DNA from: Nonomuraea harbinensis
Lineage (GTDB): Bacteria > Actinomycetota > Actinomycetes > Streptosporangiales > Streptosporangiaceae
Length of the DNA stretch: 64,000 nt
Reading direction: 5' to 3'
Assembly: GCF_019396385.1 (NCBI RefSeq)
Contig: NZ_JAHKRN010000006.1
Coordinates: forward strand, 1 to 64,000
A program made the translations under genes and the position numbers. Numbering within the stretch: position 1 is the stretch's first letter; each line of letters begins with the position of its first letter. The notes below the pieces were generated by a model, which saw only the letters and a program-made list of their open reading frames with translations, ran no database searches and was not told the origin of the DNA. This document shows positions 52,407 to 60,368 of the stretch, one piece after another.

Positions 52407-53344
52407 ACGTTCCCCTGGGTGCACGGCGGGACCTTGGGCGGATCCGCCAGGAAGTAGGCGATCTGGTTGCCGATCGACCGGGCGGCCGGCCAGAGCTCGC
52501 TGTGCAGCTCCTCCTCCGGCGGGATCGCGGCCCTGGTGCGGCCGTCGGCGTAGCCGCCGGTGGTGAAGACGAGGTAGGGCCCGGCGCCGGCCCAGCCGGT
52601 GCGCTGGCGCTGCTCGGCGCCGAACCGCTCGGCCACGGTGCCGGGGAAGGCGACGGGCAGCACGCCCACCCGGTCGTCCTGGGTGAGGTCCCCACCGGCC
52701 GAGACCCTGGCCTCCTGGTCCTTGAGCACGGCCACGCCGATGGTGAAGACGAAGGTGGAGCTCTGGTCGACGTACGTGGCGCGCAGCAGGCTCACGCAGC
52801 CGTGCTCGGCCAGGATCGCGCCGACCGCGGGGTCCACGGCGTCGCGGCACCTGGCCTCGGGGGCGATGCCGACCCGCCTGGCGTACTGCTGGGTGCGGTC
52901 GAGGCCGAGGTACTTCAGCTCCTCGGGGAAGATGCCGGTGGTGGGCCACGACTGCCAGCGCCGGGCGATCTCCTCCTGCTTGTAACGGTTCTGCTCCTCG
53001 GCGGTCAGCGGGCGCGAGCGCGTCTCCTTGAACAGGCCCACGGTGCCGAGCAGCACGACGACGGCCGAGAGTGCCACGATGACGCCCACCAGTGCCACGA
53101 ACGCCCGCCGGTAGCGGACGCCCTGCTGCAATTGGTCGGTCTCGGCCCGTTGCCTGGCACGCTGCCTGGACATGGACCGGCCGGTCGCCGGCGACCAGTC
53201 GCGCACCCGCGACCTGCGGCCGGTACCGGCGCCGAGCGGGTTCTTCCGTCCCGGCGTGGCGTCCCCCGCGGCGCGCGGCAGCCCTGTGGTGGACCTACGT
53301 GCCTTCACCACCGCCTCGTTCCCAAGCTCGGCTTTCTGTGTCAT
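52400..53344 (-). CDS. Membrane-anchored partner protein, copy 2
   Basis: This 314-aa protein has a basic cytoplasmic N-terminal tail of about 75 residues, one membrane helix at about 80-104, and an external domain. It is a paralogue of the 238-aa protein at 54616-55332. Shared features include RW..W....IFPEELKYLG-like and RR.GI.P...C motifs, AVDPAVGAILAEHGCVSLLRATYVD, PVAFPGTVAERF, GPYLVFTTGGYADGR and a terminal Cys pair (PPCTQGNVC). I do not recognise the family. It overlaps the protease copy 2 by seven bases, so the two products are probably made together. Confidence 0.75.
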   Translation of the reverse strand: MTQKAELGNEAVVKARRSTTGLPRAAGDATPGRKNPLGAGTGRRSRVRDWSPATGRSMSRQRARQRAETDQLQQGVRYRRAFVALVGVIVALSAVVVLLGTVGLFKETRSRPLTAEEQNRYKQEEIARRWQSWPTTGIFPEELKYLGLDRTQQYARRVGIAPEARCRDAVDPAVGAILAEHGCVSLLRATYVDQSSTFVFTIGVAVLKDQEARVSAGGDLTQDDRVGVLPVAFPGTVAERFGAEQRQRTGWAGAGPYLVFTTGGYADGRTRAAIPPEEELHSELWPAARSIGNQIAYFLADPPKVPPCTQGNVC

Positions 53345-53365
53345 TCGTCCCCGTAACAGGGCGGA

Positions 53366-54622
53366 TCATGCGTCTTGGTCATTGTGCGCTCGTCGCACCC
53401 TCCTCACCAAGGCGAGGATGACCGCCACCGAGCCGACCGCGCCTCCGGCCGACGCCACCGCGATCGACGCGTGCAGCACGACGCGCCGCTCGTCCCTGTG
53501 GACGACCTTGACCGGGCCCGCGGCTCCGCCGCCGAGCGGCCGGTCGGGGTCGTGCGCCAGCGCGGCGGGCGCGGCCTCGGTGTGCCCGGCGAGCTTGGCC
53601 GCCTCGGCCAGCGCCCTGGCGGCGTTGACGACGCCGAAGCCGGTGCCGGTGTCGTAGCCGGTGGGCGGGCTGTCGACGGCCCCGGCGGCGAGGGCGCGGG
53701 CCACGAGCGGCGGCGACATCTTCGGATATTTCGCCCTGACGAGAGCCGCGACGCCGGAGACCAGGGCGGTCGCCTGCGAGGTGCCCCGGCCCGTCCAGTA
53801 CTCGTCGCCGGGACCCGCGCCCATGATGTCGACGCCGGGCGCGGCCACCAGCACCGAGGCGTTCCCGTTGGAGAAGGCCGCCCGCCGCAGGCCCGCGTCG
53901 GCCGCGCCGACCGCCACCACACCGGGGAAGGCCGCCGGGTAGGAGTACGGTGCCGCCCCCGCCACCTTGCGGGTGCCCTCGTTGCCGGCCGCGGCGACCA
54001 GCACGACGCCCTTGCCGATGGCGTAGCGGACCGCGGCCCGGTCGGCCTTGCTGGCCAGCTCCTTCGAGATGGACAGGTTGATGACGTCGGCGCCCTGGTC
54101 GACCGCGTAGCGGATGCCCCTGGCCACCACGTCCTCGAACCTCGGGTCGACGTTGAACGTCCGGAACCCCGGCTCCTCGTCCTCCAGGATCACCCGTACC
54201 GACAGCACCTCGGACTCCGGGGCGACGCCGATGATCCCGTCGGCGCCGCCGGGGCCGTGACCGTGGCCGGCGATCAGTGACGCCATGTACGTGCCGTGCA
54301 GGCGACGCGGCGCCACCCCCGGCGCGTTGGCGCCCTCGGTGAAGTCCTCGCCCACGGTCACGGAGCCGGCCAGGTCGCGGTGGCCGGGGTCGACGCCGGA
54401 GTCGAGCACGGCCACGGTGACGCCCGCGCCCCGGCTGACCTCCCAGGCGGCGGGCAGGTCGAGTGTCTTGATGACCCGCTCCTGCCTGGCCCGCACCTCG
54501 TCGGCCACCGCGGGCGCCGCGTCGAGCAACAGCACCCCGGCCACCGCCAGCGTCCCGGTCAGCGCGGCCTGCCCGCGCCCGCCTCTGCCGGGGCGCGAGG
54601 TACGCGGGCGGCGGGTCAGCAC
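53366..54622 (-). CDS. Mycosin-like S8 serine protease, copy 1
   Basis: This 418-aa subtilisin-family protease has a signal peptide ending near AVADE (residue 40). The catalytic residues are Asp74 (VAVLDSGVDPGH), His109 (RLHGTYMASL) and Ser282 (GRGTSQATALVSG), with the oxyanion Asn214 in GNEG. A C-terminal membrane helix (VVLHASIAVASAGGAVGSVAVILALV) and a basic tail complete the mycosin layout. The GTG start at 54622 overlaps the stop of the anchor protein copy 1 by seven bases, exactly as in the second pair. Confidence 0.9.
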   Translation of the reverse strand: MLTRRPRTSRPGRGGRGQAALTGTLAVAGVLLLDAAPAVADEVRARQERVIKTLDLPAAWEVSRGAGVTVAVLDSGVDPGHRDLAGSVTVGEDFTEGANAPGVAPRRLHGTYMASLIAGHGHGPGGADGIIGVAPESEVLSVRVILEDEEPGFRTFNVDPRFEDVVARGIRYAVDQGADVINLSISKELASKADRAAVRYAIGKGVVLVAAAGNEGTRKVAGAAPYSYPAAFPGVVAVGAADAGLRRAAFSNGNASVLVAAPGVDIMGAGPGDEYWTGRGTSQATALVSGVAALVRAKYPKMSPPLVARALAAGAVDSPPTGYDTGTGFGVVNAARALAEAAKLAGHTEAAPAALAHDPDRPLGGGAAGPVKVVHRDERRVVLHASIAVASAGGAVGSVAVILALVRRVRRAHNDQDA

Positions 54623-55332
54623 TGCCAGTCCTCGGAGGCGCAGTCGGGCATCCGCGGCATGGTCAGCTCGGCGAGGACGCGCTCGGAGATCTCGGTGGCG
54701 AAGGCGAAGACGGCCGGCCGCTGCTCGGCCGCGCCACCGGGCCGTCCGTCCACCTGACCGGCCGTGGTCAGCACCAGGTACGGGCCGGACTGGCGTACGG
54801 AGCCCCGCTGACGCACCGCCGGCGCGAACCGGTCGGCCACCGTGCCGCGGAAGGCCAGCGGGAGCAGGCCGGGAACCGGCTCGCCGCCGGCGGGGAACGC
54901 GGACTTGGCCCGGGCGGCGCGCGCCGCGTCGGGCAGGGCGACGACGCCGATGGTGACGAGCACGCCGCGCAGGGCGTCGATGTACGTGGCGCGCAGCACG
55001 GCGCGGCACCCCGACTCCGTCAGCGCGGGGACGGCCACGGCGTCGACCGCGCCGGCGCAGCCGGTCGTCGGTGAGATGCCCAGCCTGCGGGCCCGCTCCT
55101 TGCCGCCCTGCTCGGCGGAGTAGGACAGCGTGGCGGGGAAGATGCGGCCGGCGTCCCAGGTGCGCCAGCGCTCGGCGACCTCGCGCTGGGAGGCCGCCCT
55201 GAGCTCGGCGGCCGTCGGGCCGCGGGTGAGCTCCGAGCTCACCGAGCTCGCCGCGACCCCGGCGGCCACCGCGCAGACCGAGGTCAGCGCGGAGGCCACC
55301 ACCAGGATGGGCCAGAGGCGAGCGTTGTCCAC
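54616..55332 (-). CDS. Membrane-anchored partner protein, copy 1
   Basis: This 238-aa protein has one N-terminal membrane helix at residues 7-30 and an external domain of about 200 residues. It shares with copy 2 a RWRTWDAGRIFPATLSY motif, GISPTTGCAGAVD, ESGCRAVLRATYID, PLAFRGTVADRF, SGPYLVLTTAGQVDGR and two C-terminal Cys (PDCASEDWQC). The family is unknown to me. The GTG start at 55332 has AAGG about eight bases upstream. It lies 56 bases after moeZ and is coupled to the protease copy 1 through a GTGCTGA overlap. Confidence 0.75.
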   Translation of the reverse strand: MDNARLWPILVVASALTSVCAVAAGVAASSVSSELTRGPTAAELRAASQREVAERWRTWDAGRIFPATLSYSAEQGGKERARRLGISPTTGCAGAVDAVAVPALTESGCRAVLRATYIDALRGVLVTIGVVALPDAARAARAKSAFPAGGEPVPGLLPLAFRGTVADRFAPAVRQRGSVRQSGPYLVLTTAGQVDGRPGGAAEQRPAVFAFATEISERVLAELTMPRMPDCASEDWQC

Positions 55333-55388
55333 AGGATCGACCTTAATGCGGCCGACCCTCCGCCATCCGCAGAAACCGGACCGCCGGT

Positions 55389-56570
55389 CTAGTACTCCGG
55401 CAGGCTCGGGTCGACGGTCTTGATCCAGCTCAGCACGCCGCCGCCGACGTGGACGGCGTCGGAGAACCCGGCGTCCTTGACGACCGCCAGGGCCTCGGCG
55501 GAGCGGGCGCCCGACTTGCAGTGGAGCACGATGCGCTTGTCCTGCGGCAGCTTCTCCAGGGCGGAGCCGTTGAGGAACTCACCCTTGGGGATCAGCGTGG
55601 CGCCGGGGATGCTCACGATCTCGTACTCGTTGGGCTCGCGGACGTCGACGAGGAAGATCCCGTCGCCGTTGTCCTGCATGGCCTTGAGCTCGCGGGCGGT
55701 GATGGTGGAGCCGGAGACCGCCTCGGCGGCCTCGTCGGACAGCGCGCCGCAGAACGCCTCGTAGTCTTCGAGCAGCTCGGTGACCGTCGGGTTCTTGCCG
55801 CACAGGACGCACTCGGGGTCCTTGCGGACCTTGACGTCGCGGTACTTCATCTCCAGGGCGTCGTAGATCATCAGCCGGCCCACCAGCGGCTCGCCGATGC
55901 CGGTGATCAGCTTGATGGCCTCGTTGACCTGGATGGAGCCGACCGACGCGCACAGCACGCCGAGCACGCCGCCCTCGGCGCAGGACGGGACCATGCCGGG
56001 AGGCGGGGGCTCCGGGTAGAGGCAGCGGTAGCAGGGGCCCTGCTCGGCCCAGAAGACGCTGGCCTGGCCGTCGAAGCGGTAGATCGAGCCCCACACGTAC
56101 GGCTTGCCCAGCAGCACCGCGGCGTCGTTCACCATGTAGCGGGTGGCGAAGTTGTCGGTGCCGTCGAGGATGAGATCGTACTGGGAGAAGATCTCCATGA
56201 CGTTCTCGGTGGTGAGCGTGGTGTTGTGGATCACCACGTCGATCAGCGGGTTGATGGCGCGCACGGAGTCGGCGGCGCTCTCGGCCTTGGGCCGGCCGAC
56301 GTCGGCCTGGCCGTGGATGACCTGGCGCTGCAGGTTGGAATCGTCGACGACGTCGAAGTCGATGATGCCGAGCGTGCCGACGCCCGCCGCGGCGAGATAC
56401 AGCAGCGCGGGCGAACCGAGGCCGCCGGCGCCCACACACAGCACCTTGGCGTTCTTCAGCCGCTTCTGCCCGGCCATCCCCACGTCGGGGATGATCAGGT
56501 GGCGCGAGTAGCGGCGCACTTCGTCAACGGTCAGCTCGTCAGCCGGCTCGACCAGCGGTGGCAACGACAC
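55389..56570 (-). CDS. moeZ: Adenylyltransferase/sulfurtransferase MoeZ
   Basis: The 393-aa protein fuses an E1-like adenylation domain (VLCVGAGGLGSPALLYLAAAGVG, then DNFATRY) to a C-terminal rhodanese domain with the sulfur-carrying Cys351 in HCKSGARS. Zinc cysteines are in CYRC and CVLC. It activates the C terminus of MoaD-like and CysO-like sulfur carriers and converts it to a thiocarboxylate for molybdopterin, thiamine or cysteine synthesis. The mycobacterial MoeB1 (Rv3206c) occupies the same place in the gene order. It may lead the downstream anchor-protein/protease operon. Confidence 0.95.
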   Translation of the reverse strand: MSLPPLVEPADELTVDEVRRYSRHLIIPDVGMAGQKRLKNAKVLCVGAGGLGSPALLYLAAAGVGTLGIIDFDVVDDSNLQRQVIHGQADVGRPKAESAADSVRAINPLIDVVIHNTTLTTENVMEIFSQYDLILDGTDNFATRYMVNDAAVLLGKPYVWGSIYRFDGQASVFWAEQGPCYRCLYPEPPPPGMVPSCAEGGVLGVLCASVGSIQVNEAIKLITGIGEPLVGRLMIYDALEMKYRDVKVRKDPECVLCGKNPTVTELLEDYEAFCGALSDEAAEAVSGSTITARELKAMQDNGDGIFLVDVREPNEYEIVSIPGATLIPKGEFLNGSALEKLPQDKRIVLHCKSGARSAEALAVVKDAGFSDAVHVGGGVLSWIKTVDPSLPEY

Positions 56571-56612
56571 TTTCTACGCTCCCGTTCCAGGGGTCTTATC
56601 TCCCTTTGAAAC

Positions 56613-57509
56613 CTAGCCGGGCAGTGGGGCATTCCCCAATCGCGTCTCACCGATCAGACGACGCGTCTCCAGCGCGACGAGACGAGGCTGCTCCATCATC
56701 GCCACGTGCCCGGATCCGGGCAGCAGAACCAGCCTCACCTGGCGGAACGTGCGCGCCGCCCGGGCGGCCATGGCGGGCCTGACGAGCCGGTCGTGCCTGC
56801 CGTGGATGATCAGCGTGGGCGCCTCGACCCTGGCGGCCAGCCGCCACAGCGACTGCGGGCCGCGGCGCAGGTACTCGGCCACGATGCCGCGGGCCGAGCC
56901 GAGCATGGCGGCGATGGTGTGCGGCAGGTCGTCGCGGCGGCGCAGCTCCTCGACCGCCTCGCTCAGCCGTACCGGATGGATCGCCCGCGCGTTCGCCCAG
57001 ACCATGGCGAACGTGGCCTCGACCCGCCGCTCCGCCGGGAGCAGCCTGAGCCTGCCCGCCAGCCACTCCCCCACCCAGGGCGTGGCGGCCGCCGCGACCC
57101 GGACCGGACCGTACCTGGGGATCAGGTCGGGCAGCGCGGGCGAGACGAGTGTGAGCGAGCGCACCAGGTCGGGGCGGGTGGCGGCGACCCGCACGGAGAC
57201 CGCGCCGCCGAGCGAGTTGCCGAACAGGTGGGCCGGGCCGGTGTGCTCCAGCAGGCCGATGACCGCGCGGGCGTGCGCGGGGACGCCGTAGTCGCCGTCG
57301 GAGGCGGCGGGCGAGCATCCGGATCCGGGCAGGTCGACGGCGTGACCGGTGACGACGTCCTTCAGCTCGTCCATCAGGTCGGTCCAGTTGGTCGCGGAGC
57401 CGGCCAGGCCGTGCACGAACACCGCCTGCTCGGGGGCGCCCTGCGGGGTCGATCTGACGTGCACGGGTCCGATCATCCGTCCCGGCCAGTGCGGGACCGG
57501 CTCTGCCAT
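56613..57509 (-). CDS. Alpha/beta hydrolase
   Basis: This 298-aa cytoplasmic-type alpha/beta hydrolase has the HGLAGSATNW oxyanion loop, the nucleophile Ser in GNSLGG, the acid in IIHGRHDRLV and the His in GSGHVAMMEQP. The substrate could be an ester or epoxide and cannot be predicted. It ends 42 bases before moeZ on the same strand and may be co-transcribed. In mycobacteria a lipase-like hydrolase (LipV) lies in the equivalent region. Confidence 0.9.
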   Translation of the reverse strand: MAEPVPHWPGRMIGPVHVRSTPQGAPEQAVFVHGLAGSATNWTDLMDELKDVVTGHAVDLPGSGCSPAASDGDYGVPAHARAVIGLLEHTGPAHLFGNSLGGAVSVRVAATRPDLVRSLTLVSPALPDLIPRYGPVRVAAAATPWVGEWLAGRLRLLPAERRVEATFAMVWANARAIHPVRLSEAVEELRRRDDLPHTIAAMLGSARGIVAEYLRRGPQSLWRLAARVEAPTLIIHGRHDRLVRPAMAARAARTFRQVRLVLLPGSGHVAMMEQPRLVALETRRLIGETRLGNAPLPG

Positions 57510-57627
57510 GGCTCCTCCTCATAACCATCCTGCTTAGGGGCGGTCTGCATTCCGTACAGACGCGTTTTCGCCTCGCGCCGCAGGACATCAGCCGCGTACG
57601 TCCAACGATACGGACAGGGGAAATGTG

Positions 57628-57993
57628 ATGAGGTTCAGCCGTGTCGCGGTGGTGCTCGCGGTCGCGGTCGTGGCGGGCGGCGGGTTCGCGACCGGCACGG
57701 CGGGGGCCGCCCGGGGGCCGGCCCCGACGGTGGCCGCCGCCGTCGGAGGAGCGCGGGACGGGGACGGGCGGGCGCCGAAGCGGTGCAGGTACGCGGTGCG
57801 CCGGATCGAGACGAGACTCAACGTGCGCGGGGGGCCGGGGACCCGGTACCGGATCGTGGACAAGCTCTACCCGGGCGACTACGCGTGGGGTAGCTGCCGG
57901 AAGTTCGGCAGGTGGCGGAAGGTGCGGGGGGTGGACGCGGACCGGCTCGGGTTCAGCCACGCGTACTACCTGAGGCGGATCGACACCCGCTGA
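57628..57993 (+). CDS. Secreted SH3-like protein, 121 aa
   Basis: The protein has a signal peptide (VAVVLAVAVVAGGGFATGTAGAA). After a disordered linker comes a bacterial SH3-type domain with the pattern CRYAVRRIETRLNVRGGPGTRYRIVDKLYPGDYAWGSCRKFGRWRKV. Two Cys may pair. Such domains bind peptidoglycan or mediate wall contacts. ATG 57628 has AGGGG seven bases upstream; GTG 57625 is in the same frame. It is divergent from the hydrolase gene. Confidence 0.8.
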   Translation: MRFSRVAVVLAVAVVAGGGFATGTAGAARGPAPTVAAAVGGARDGDGRAPKRCRYAVRRIETRLNVRGGPGTRYRIVDKLYPGDYAWGSCRKFGRWRKVRGVDADRLGFSHAYYLRRIDTR

Positions 57994-58629
57994 CCGGACA
58001 GATCCCGATTTTTCGTGTTTAGGGATCTAATCGATCTTTTGATACGCCGAGAACATGGCAAAAGCCACCACATGCCGTTTATGGCAGCCATCGCCGGAAA
58101 ACATGAGAGCAGCGGCACCCAGCGTGATGTCAACGGCACTCATCGTGACGAACGGTCAGGGTCGACGACGCGGCACATGGCGCCACATCCACGGCATGCG
58201 CCGGAGGAGCCCGTCACATGCCTCCTCCGGTTGACGCCGGTCACGGAAGCGCCCCCGCGATAATTCGCTCGCTGGGTGCCGCCGTTTCAGCGCGAACATG
58301 ACATACGCGCGTTTCTGCTTTTTCAGAGCAGCATTTACGGGGGCGCTACGGCCCGCCTTTCTCCACAGGGAATTCGTTGCGGGAGAACAGGCCGGAATGA
58401 CGGTTCACCGCCCCGCGAAGTCGCACCGCATTTCCGCCCGAATCGGACATATCGTGCCATTTTGCGAGAAAGATCTACAAGCTGAGCAATAAGACTGTTA
58501 TTGCATAGCAAAATAGGGCGAACTCCGTTTCATAGGCCACAGGCCGGAAATGACATTCACAGGATGACTCATTAGTAGCCGTCCAGATCGTCGAGAACGG
58601 GGCAATCCGTCCTTTAGGGGGAATACGCA
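57994..58629. other. AT-richer gene-free region
   Basis: I see no supported gene in these 636 bases, which are clearly richer in A and T than the surroundings after 58290. A hairpin CCGGAGGAG / CTCCTCCGG lies at 58201-58230. Short open frames at 58015-58485 lack coding character and ribosome sites. The last 130 bases form the left copy of the inverted duplication and include the shared element TGCATAGCAAAAT (58502-58514) and the shared leader ending in a GGGGG ribosome site. Confidence 0.5.
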
Positions 58630-58983
58630 ATGCCCAAGCTCAAGAGTGTTATCGCGGGCCTCGCCGTCAGCACCGCACTTACCGGCGCCCTGGTCGCCGG
58701 AGGTGCGACCGCAGCCGTCGCCATGCCGACCACCGCGCCCGTCGTCGCCAACGATGACTTCGGCGACGACCTCGGCTTCAACAACGGCCTCGGCTTCGGC
58801 TTCTTCGGTCACCACCACTTCGGCCACCGTCACAAGTGCGGCCGCCACCACGGCGGCGGCTGGGGCCGTCGCGGCAAGCACAAGAACATCTGCGTCGTGG
58901 TGCGGAACTTCAACTTCAACGACAACAAGCGGCGCCACCACGACCGTCACCACCACCGTCACCACGGCAACCTCATCAACTAA
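58630..58983 (+). CDS. Small secreted His-rich protein A
   Basis: This 117-aa protein has a signal peptide (MPKLKSVIAGLAVSTALTGA, likely cut after VAM). The mature part has a Gly/Phe-rich segment and two Cys (HKCGRHH, NICVVV), a strand NICVVVRNFNFNDN, and a tail of His-Arg repeats. Metal or polyanion binding is plausible from composition only. It shares its signal peptide and the NFN[FI]N-x-N...RRHH motif with protein B at 59768. The AGGGGGAA ribosome site is strong. Unknown family. Confidence 0.75.
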   Translation: MPKLKSVIAGLAVSTALTGALVAGGATAAVAMPTTAPVVANDDFGDDLGFNNGLGFGFFGHHHFGHRHKCGRHHGGGWGRRGKHKNICVVVRNFNFNDNKRRHHDRHHHRHHGNLIN

Positions 58984-59167
58984 GGCGAGCAACCTCGCCG
59001 ACCGTCGGGTACGGATGGGATGAGCGCCCGTTTTCATTGATGGTCGTCCGATCCCTTTCCAGGGATATGGTTTCCCGGCTTGGAGTGAATTCCGGGCTCT
59101 CGGGACAGGCCGTGTGCGATGGCGCGGCCTGTCCTGAGATTTCCTTTCTCGTCTCCACGGCAACTTC

Positions 59168-59203
59168 GAGGGCTCCGCCGGCAATGGCGCCGGCGGAGCC
59201 CTC
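59168..59203 (+). terminator. Terminator-like hairpin after protein A gene
   Basis: GAGGGCTCCGCCGGC pairs perfectly with GCCGGCGGAGCCCTC around AATGGC. A T-tract is missing. The same hairpin occurs in the right arm. Confidence 0.65.
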
Positions 59204-59211
59204 ATTGCGTC

Positions 59212-59494
59212 GCCTCATGGACGACCGAGGCCTCTGAGCCGCCAGGATCCGCTCCCGGAGTCCGCTCAGGCGCCGAGCTCCGGCGAGCCGCAAACGCCCG
59301 TATCCCACGGTGCGGCCCTTCCCACGAAAGGCCGCACCGCTGGATACGGGCTCTTTCATGTCCTCTGCGCACCCCGGGACCAGGCCGCGGCCGGTTCGCG
59401 TCCGCGCGTTCCGCGTCACGAGAGCTCTCAGCGCTCCGTAACACCGCCCGGACAGGGACATGCCGAACGGAACTGCGCCCGTACACGGCAAAAA
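59212..59494. other. Centre of the inverted duplication with a long hairpin
   Basis: This 283-base spacer between the two arms encodes no evident protein. A strong two-part hairpin spans 59296-59351: GCCCGTATCC pairs with GGATACGGGC and, inside a 3x3 loop, GGTGCGGCC pairs with GGCCGCACC. TCTTTCAT follows on the + strand, so it can terminate transcription between the two convergent genes. Confidence 0.6.
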
Positions 59495-59496
59495 GA

Positions 59497-59532
59497 GAGG
59501 GCTCCCCCGGCGCCAGTGCCGGTGGAGCCCTC
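59497..59532 (-). terminator. Terminator hairpin after protein B gene
   Basis: GAGGGCTCC and GGAGCCCTC close a stem extended by CCGGC/GCCGG with one mismatch. On the minus strand it is followed by TCTTTTTGCC, a proper T-tract. Confidence 0.75.
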
Positions 59533-59767
59533 GAAGTTGCCGTGGAGACGAGAAGGAAAAACTCAGGACGGGCCGCGCCATAGAACGCGACCCGTCCCCG
59601 AGAGCCCGGAATTCACCACAGAGCGGAAACCGTATCCCCAGAAAGGGGCCCCGAACCGATCCTCAATGAGAACGAGCACTCATTCCTGCGCCGTCAACGA
59701 CGATCGAACACCAGCCGACGTGTCATCCACTGGCTGCGCCATGCGACGGCCGGCGAGGTTGTCGACG

Positions 59768-60052
59768 TCAGTCGAGGTCGTCCCAGCCCCAGTTCCGGTG
59801 GTGGCGCCGGTGCTCGAACGGGTTCCGGTTGATGTTGAAGTTCTCGACGATGACCCGGACGTGCTTGCGGTGGTGCTTACGCCACCAGCAGCGGTGGCCG
59901 CAGTGCCCGCCGGTCAGGACCGACGTGCCCGCGCTGACCTGAGTGGCGGCAGCTGCGCTGGTGGTGGTCATGGTCGCGCCCGCGACCACGACGCCACCTG
60001 TCACGGCGGTGCTGAGGGCGAGGCCCGCGAGAACACTCTTGAGCTTGGGCAT
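59768..60052 (-). CDS. Small secreted His-rich protein B
   Basis: This 94-aa protein is a paralogue of protein A. The signal peptide begins MPKLKSVLAGLALSTAVTG. The mature part has a Thr/Ser/Ala-rich start, then GGHCGHRCWWRKHHRKHVRVIVENFNINRNPFEHRRHHRN. Two Cys, many His and Arg and the VIVENFNINRN strand are shared features. The ribosome site and first 50 bases are nearly identical to gene A. It faces gene A. The function is not known; secretion and metal or surface binding are inferred from sequence composition. Confidence 0.75.
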   Translation of the reverse strand: MPKLKSVLAGLALSTAVTGGVVVAGATMTTTSAAAATQVSAGTSVLTGGHCGHRCWWRKHHRKHVRVIVENFNINRNPFEHRRHHRNWGWDDLD

Positions 60053-60368
60053 TGCGTTTTCCCCCTAAAGGTTCGATTGCCCCGTACTCAGGACCTTTCT
60101 TAAGGTCCAAGAAAGGTCCCCGGATGATGCTGAAGACTCATCCGGTAAGTGATATTCCCGTCACTCTGGGTGAGCAAACGGTCATCCTTCCATTTTGCTA
60201 TGCATTAGCGTTGCTATTGCTTAAATTAAGCGTTTATAGAATGTAACTGCACGAATTGTCCGATATGTCCGCTAATGCAAGGCAAGCGCCGGCAGGATCA
60301 TCCGTGTACGCGGCCGTATGGCCGCGCGTGAGAACGGACAGCGGGGGTGAGTTCAGCGGCAGGAGGCG
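60053..60368. promoter_or_regulatory. Leader and promoter region of protein B, with competing hairpins
   Basis: On the RNA of gene B the leader can form GGACCTTTCTT / AAGAAAGGTCC (60091-60119), or the alternative GGACCTT / AAGGTCC (60091-60108). These share bases and exclude each other. A second hairpin, CCGGATGA / TCATCCGG, spans 60120-60145. Further upstream lie TGCATAGCAAAAT (60192-60204, minus strand) and the palindrome GCTTAA-A-TTAAGC (60219-60231). I see no gene; the stretch after 60240 leads to the end of ku. Confidence 0.55.

Larger units (their letters stand above)
58502..59211 (+). repeat. Left arm of a 710-base inverted duplication
   Basis: This arm and 59495-60204 are imperfect inverted copies. 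Shared blocks, in order, are TGCATAGCAAAAT; the leader ACGGGGCAATC...CCTTTAGGGGGAA and start ATGCCCAAGCTCAAGAGTGTT; the GAATTCCGGGCTCTCGGG block; GGCGCGGCC(T/C)GTCCTGAG; TCTCGTCTCCACGGCAACTT; and a GAGGGCTCC hairpin. The coding parts have diverged most. Confidence 0.85.
59495..60204 (-). repeat. Right arm of the 710-base inverted duplication
   Basis: This is the reverse-oriented copy of 58502-59211 and carries protein B. Its terminator hairpin (59497-59532) has one mismatched pair, but on the minus strand it is followed by TCTTTTT. The conserved upstream element lies at 60192-60204. Confidence 0.85.

Noticed and set aside
58015..58485. Two short plus-strand open frames (82 and 69 codons)
   Set aside because: They lack ribosome sites and coding bias, and lie in an AT-richer stretch that looks non-coding.
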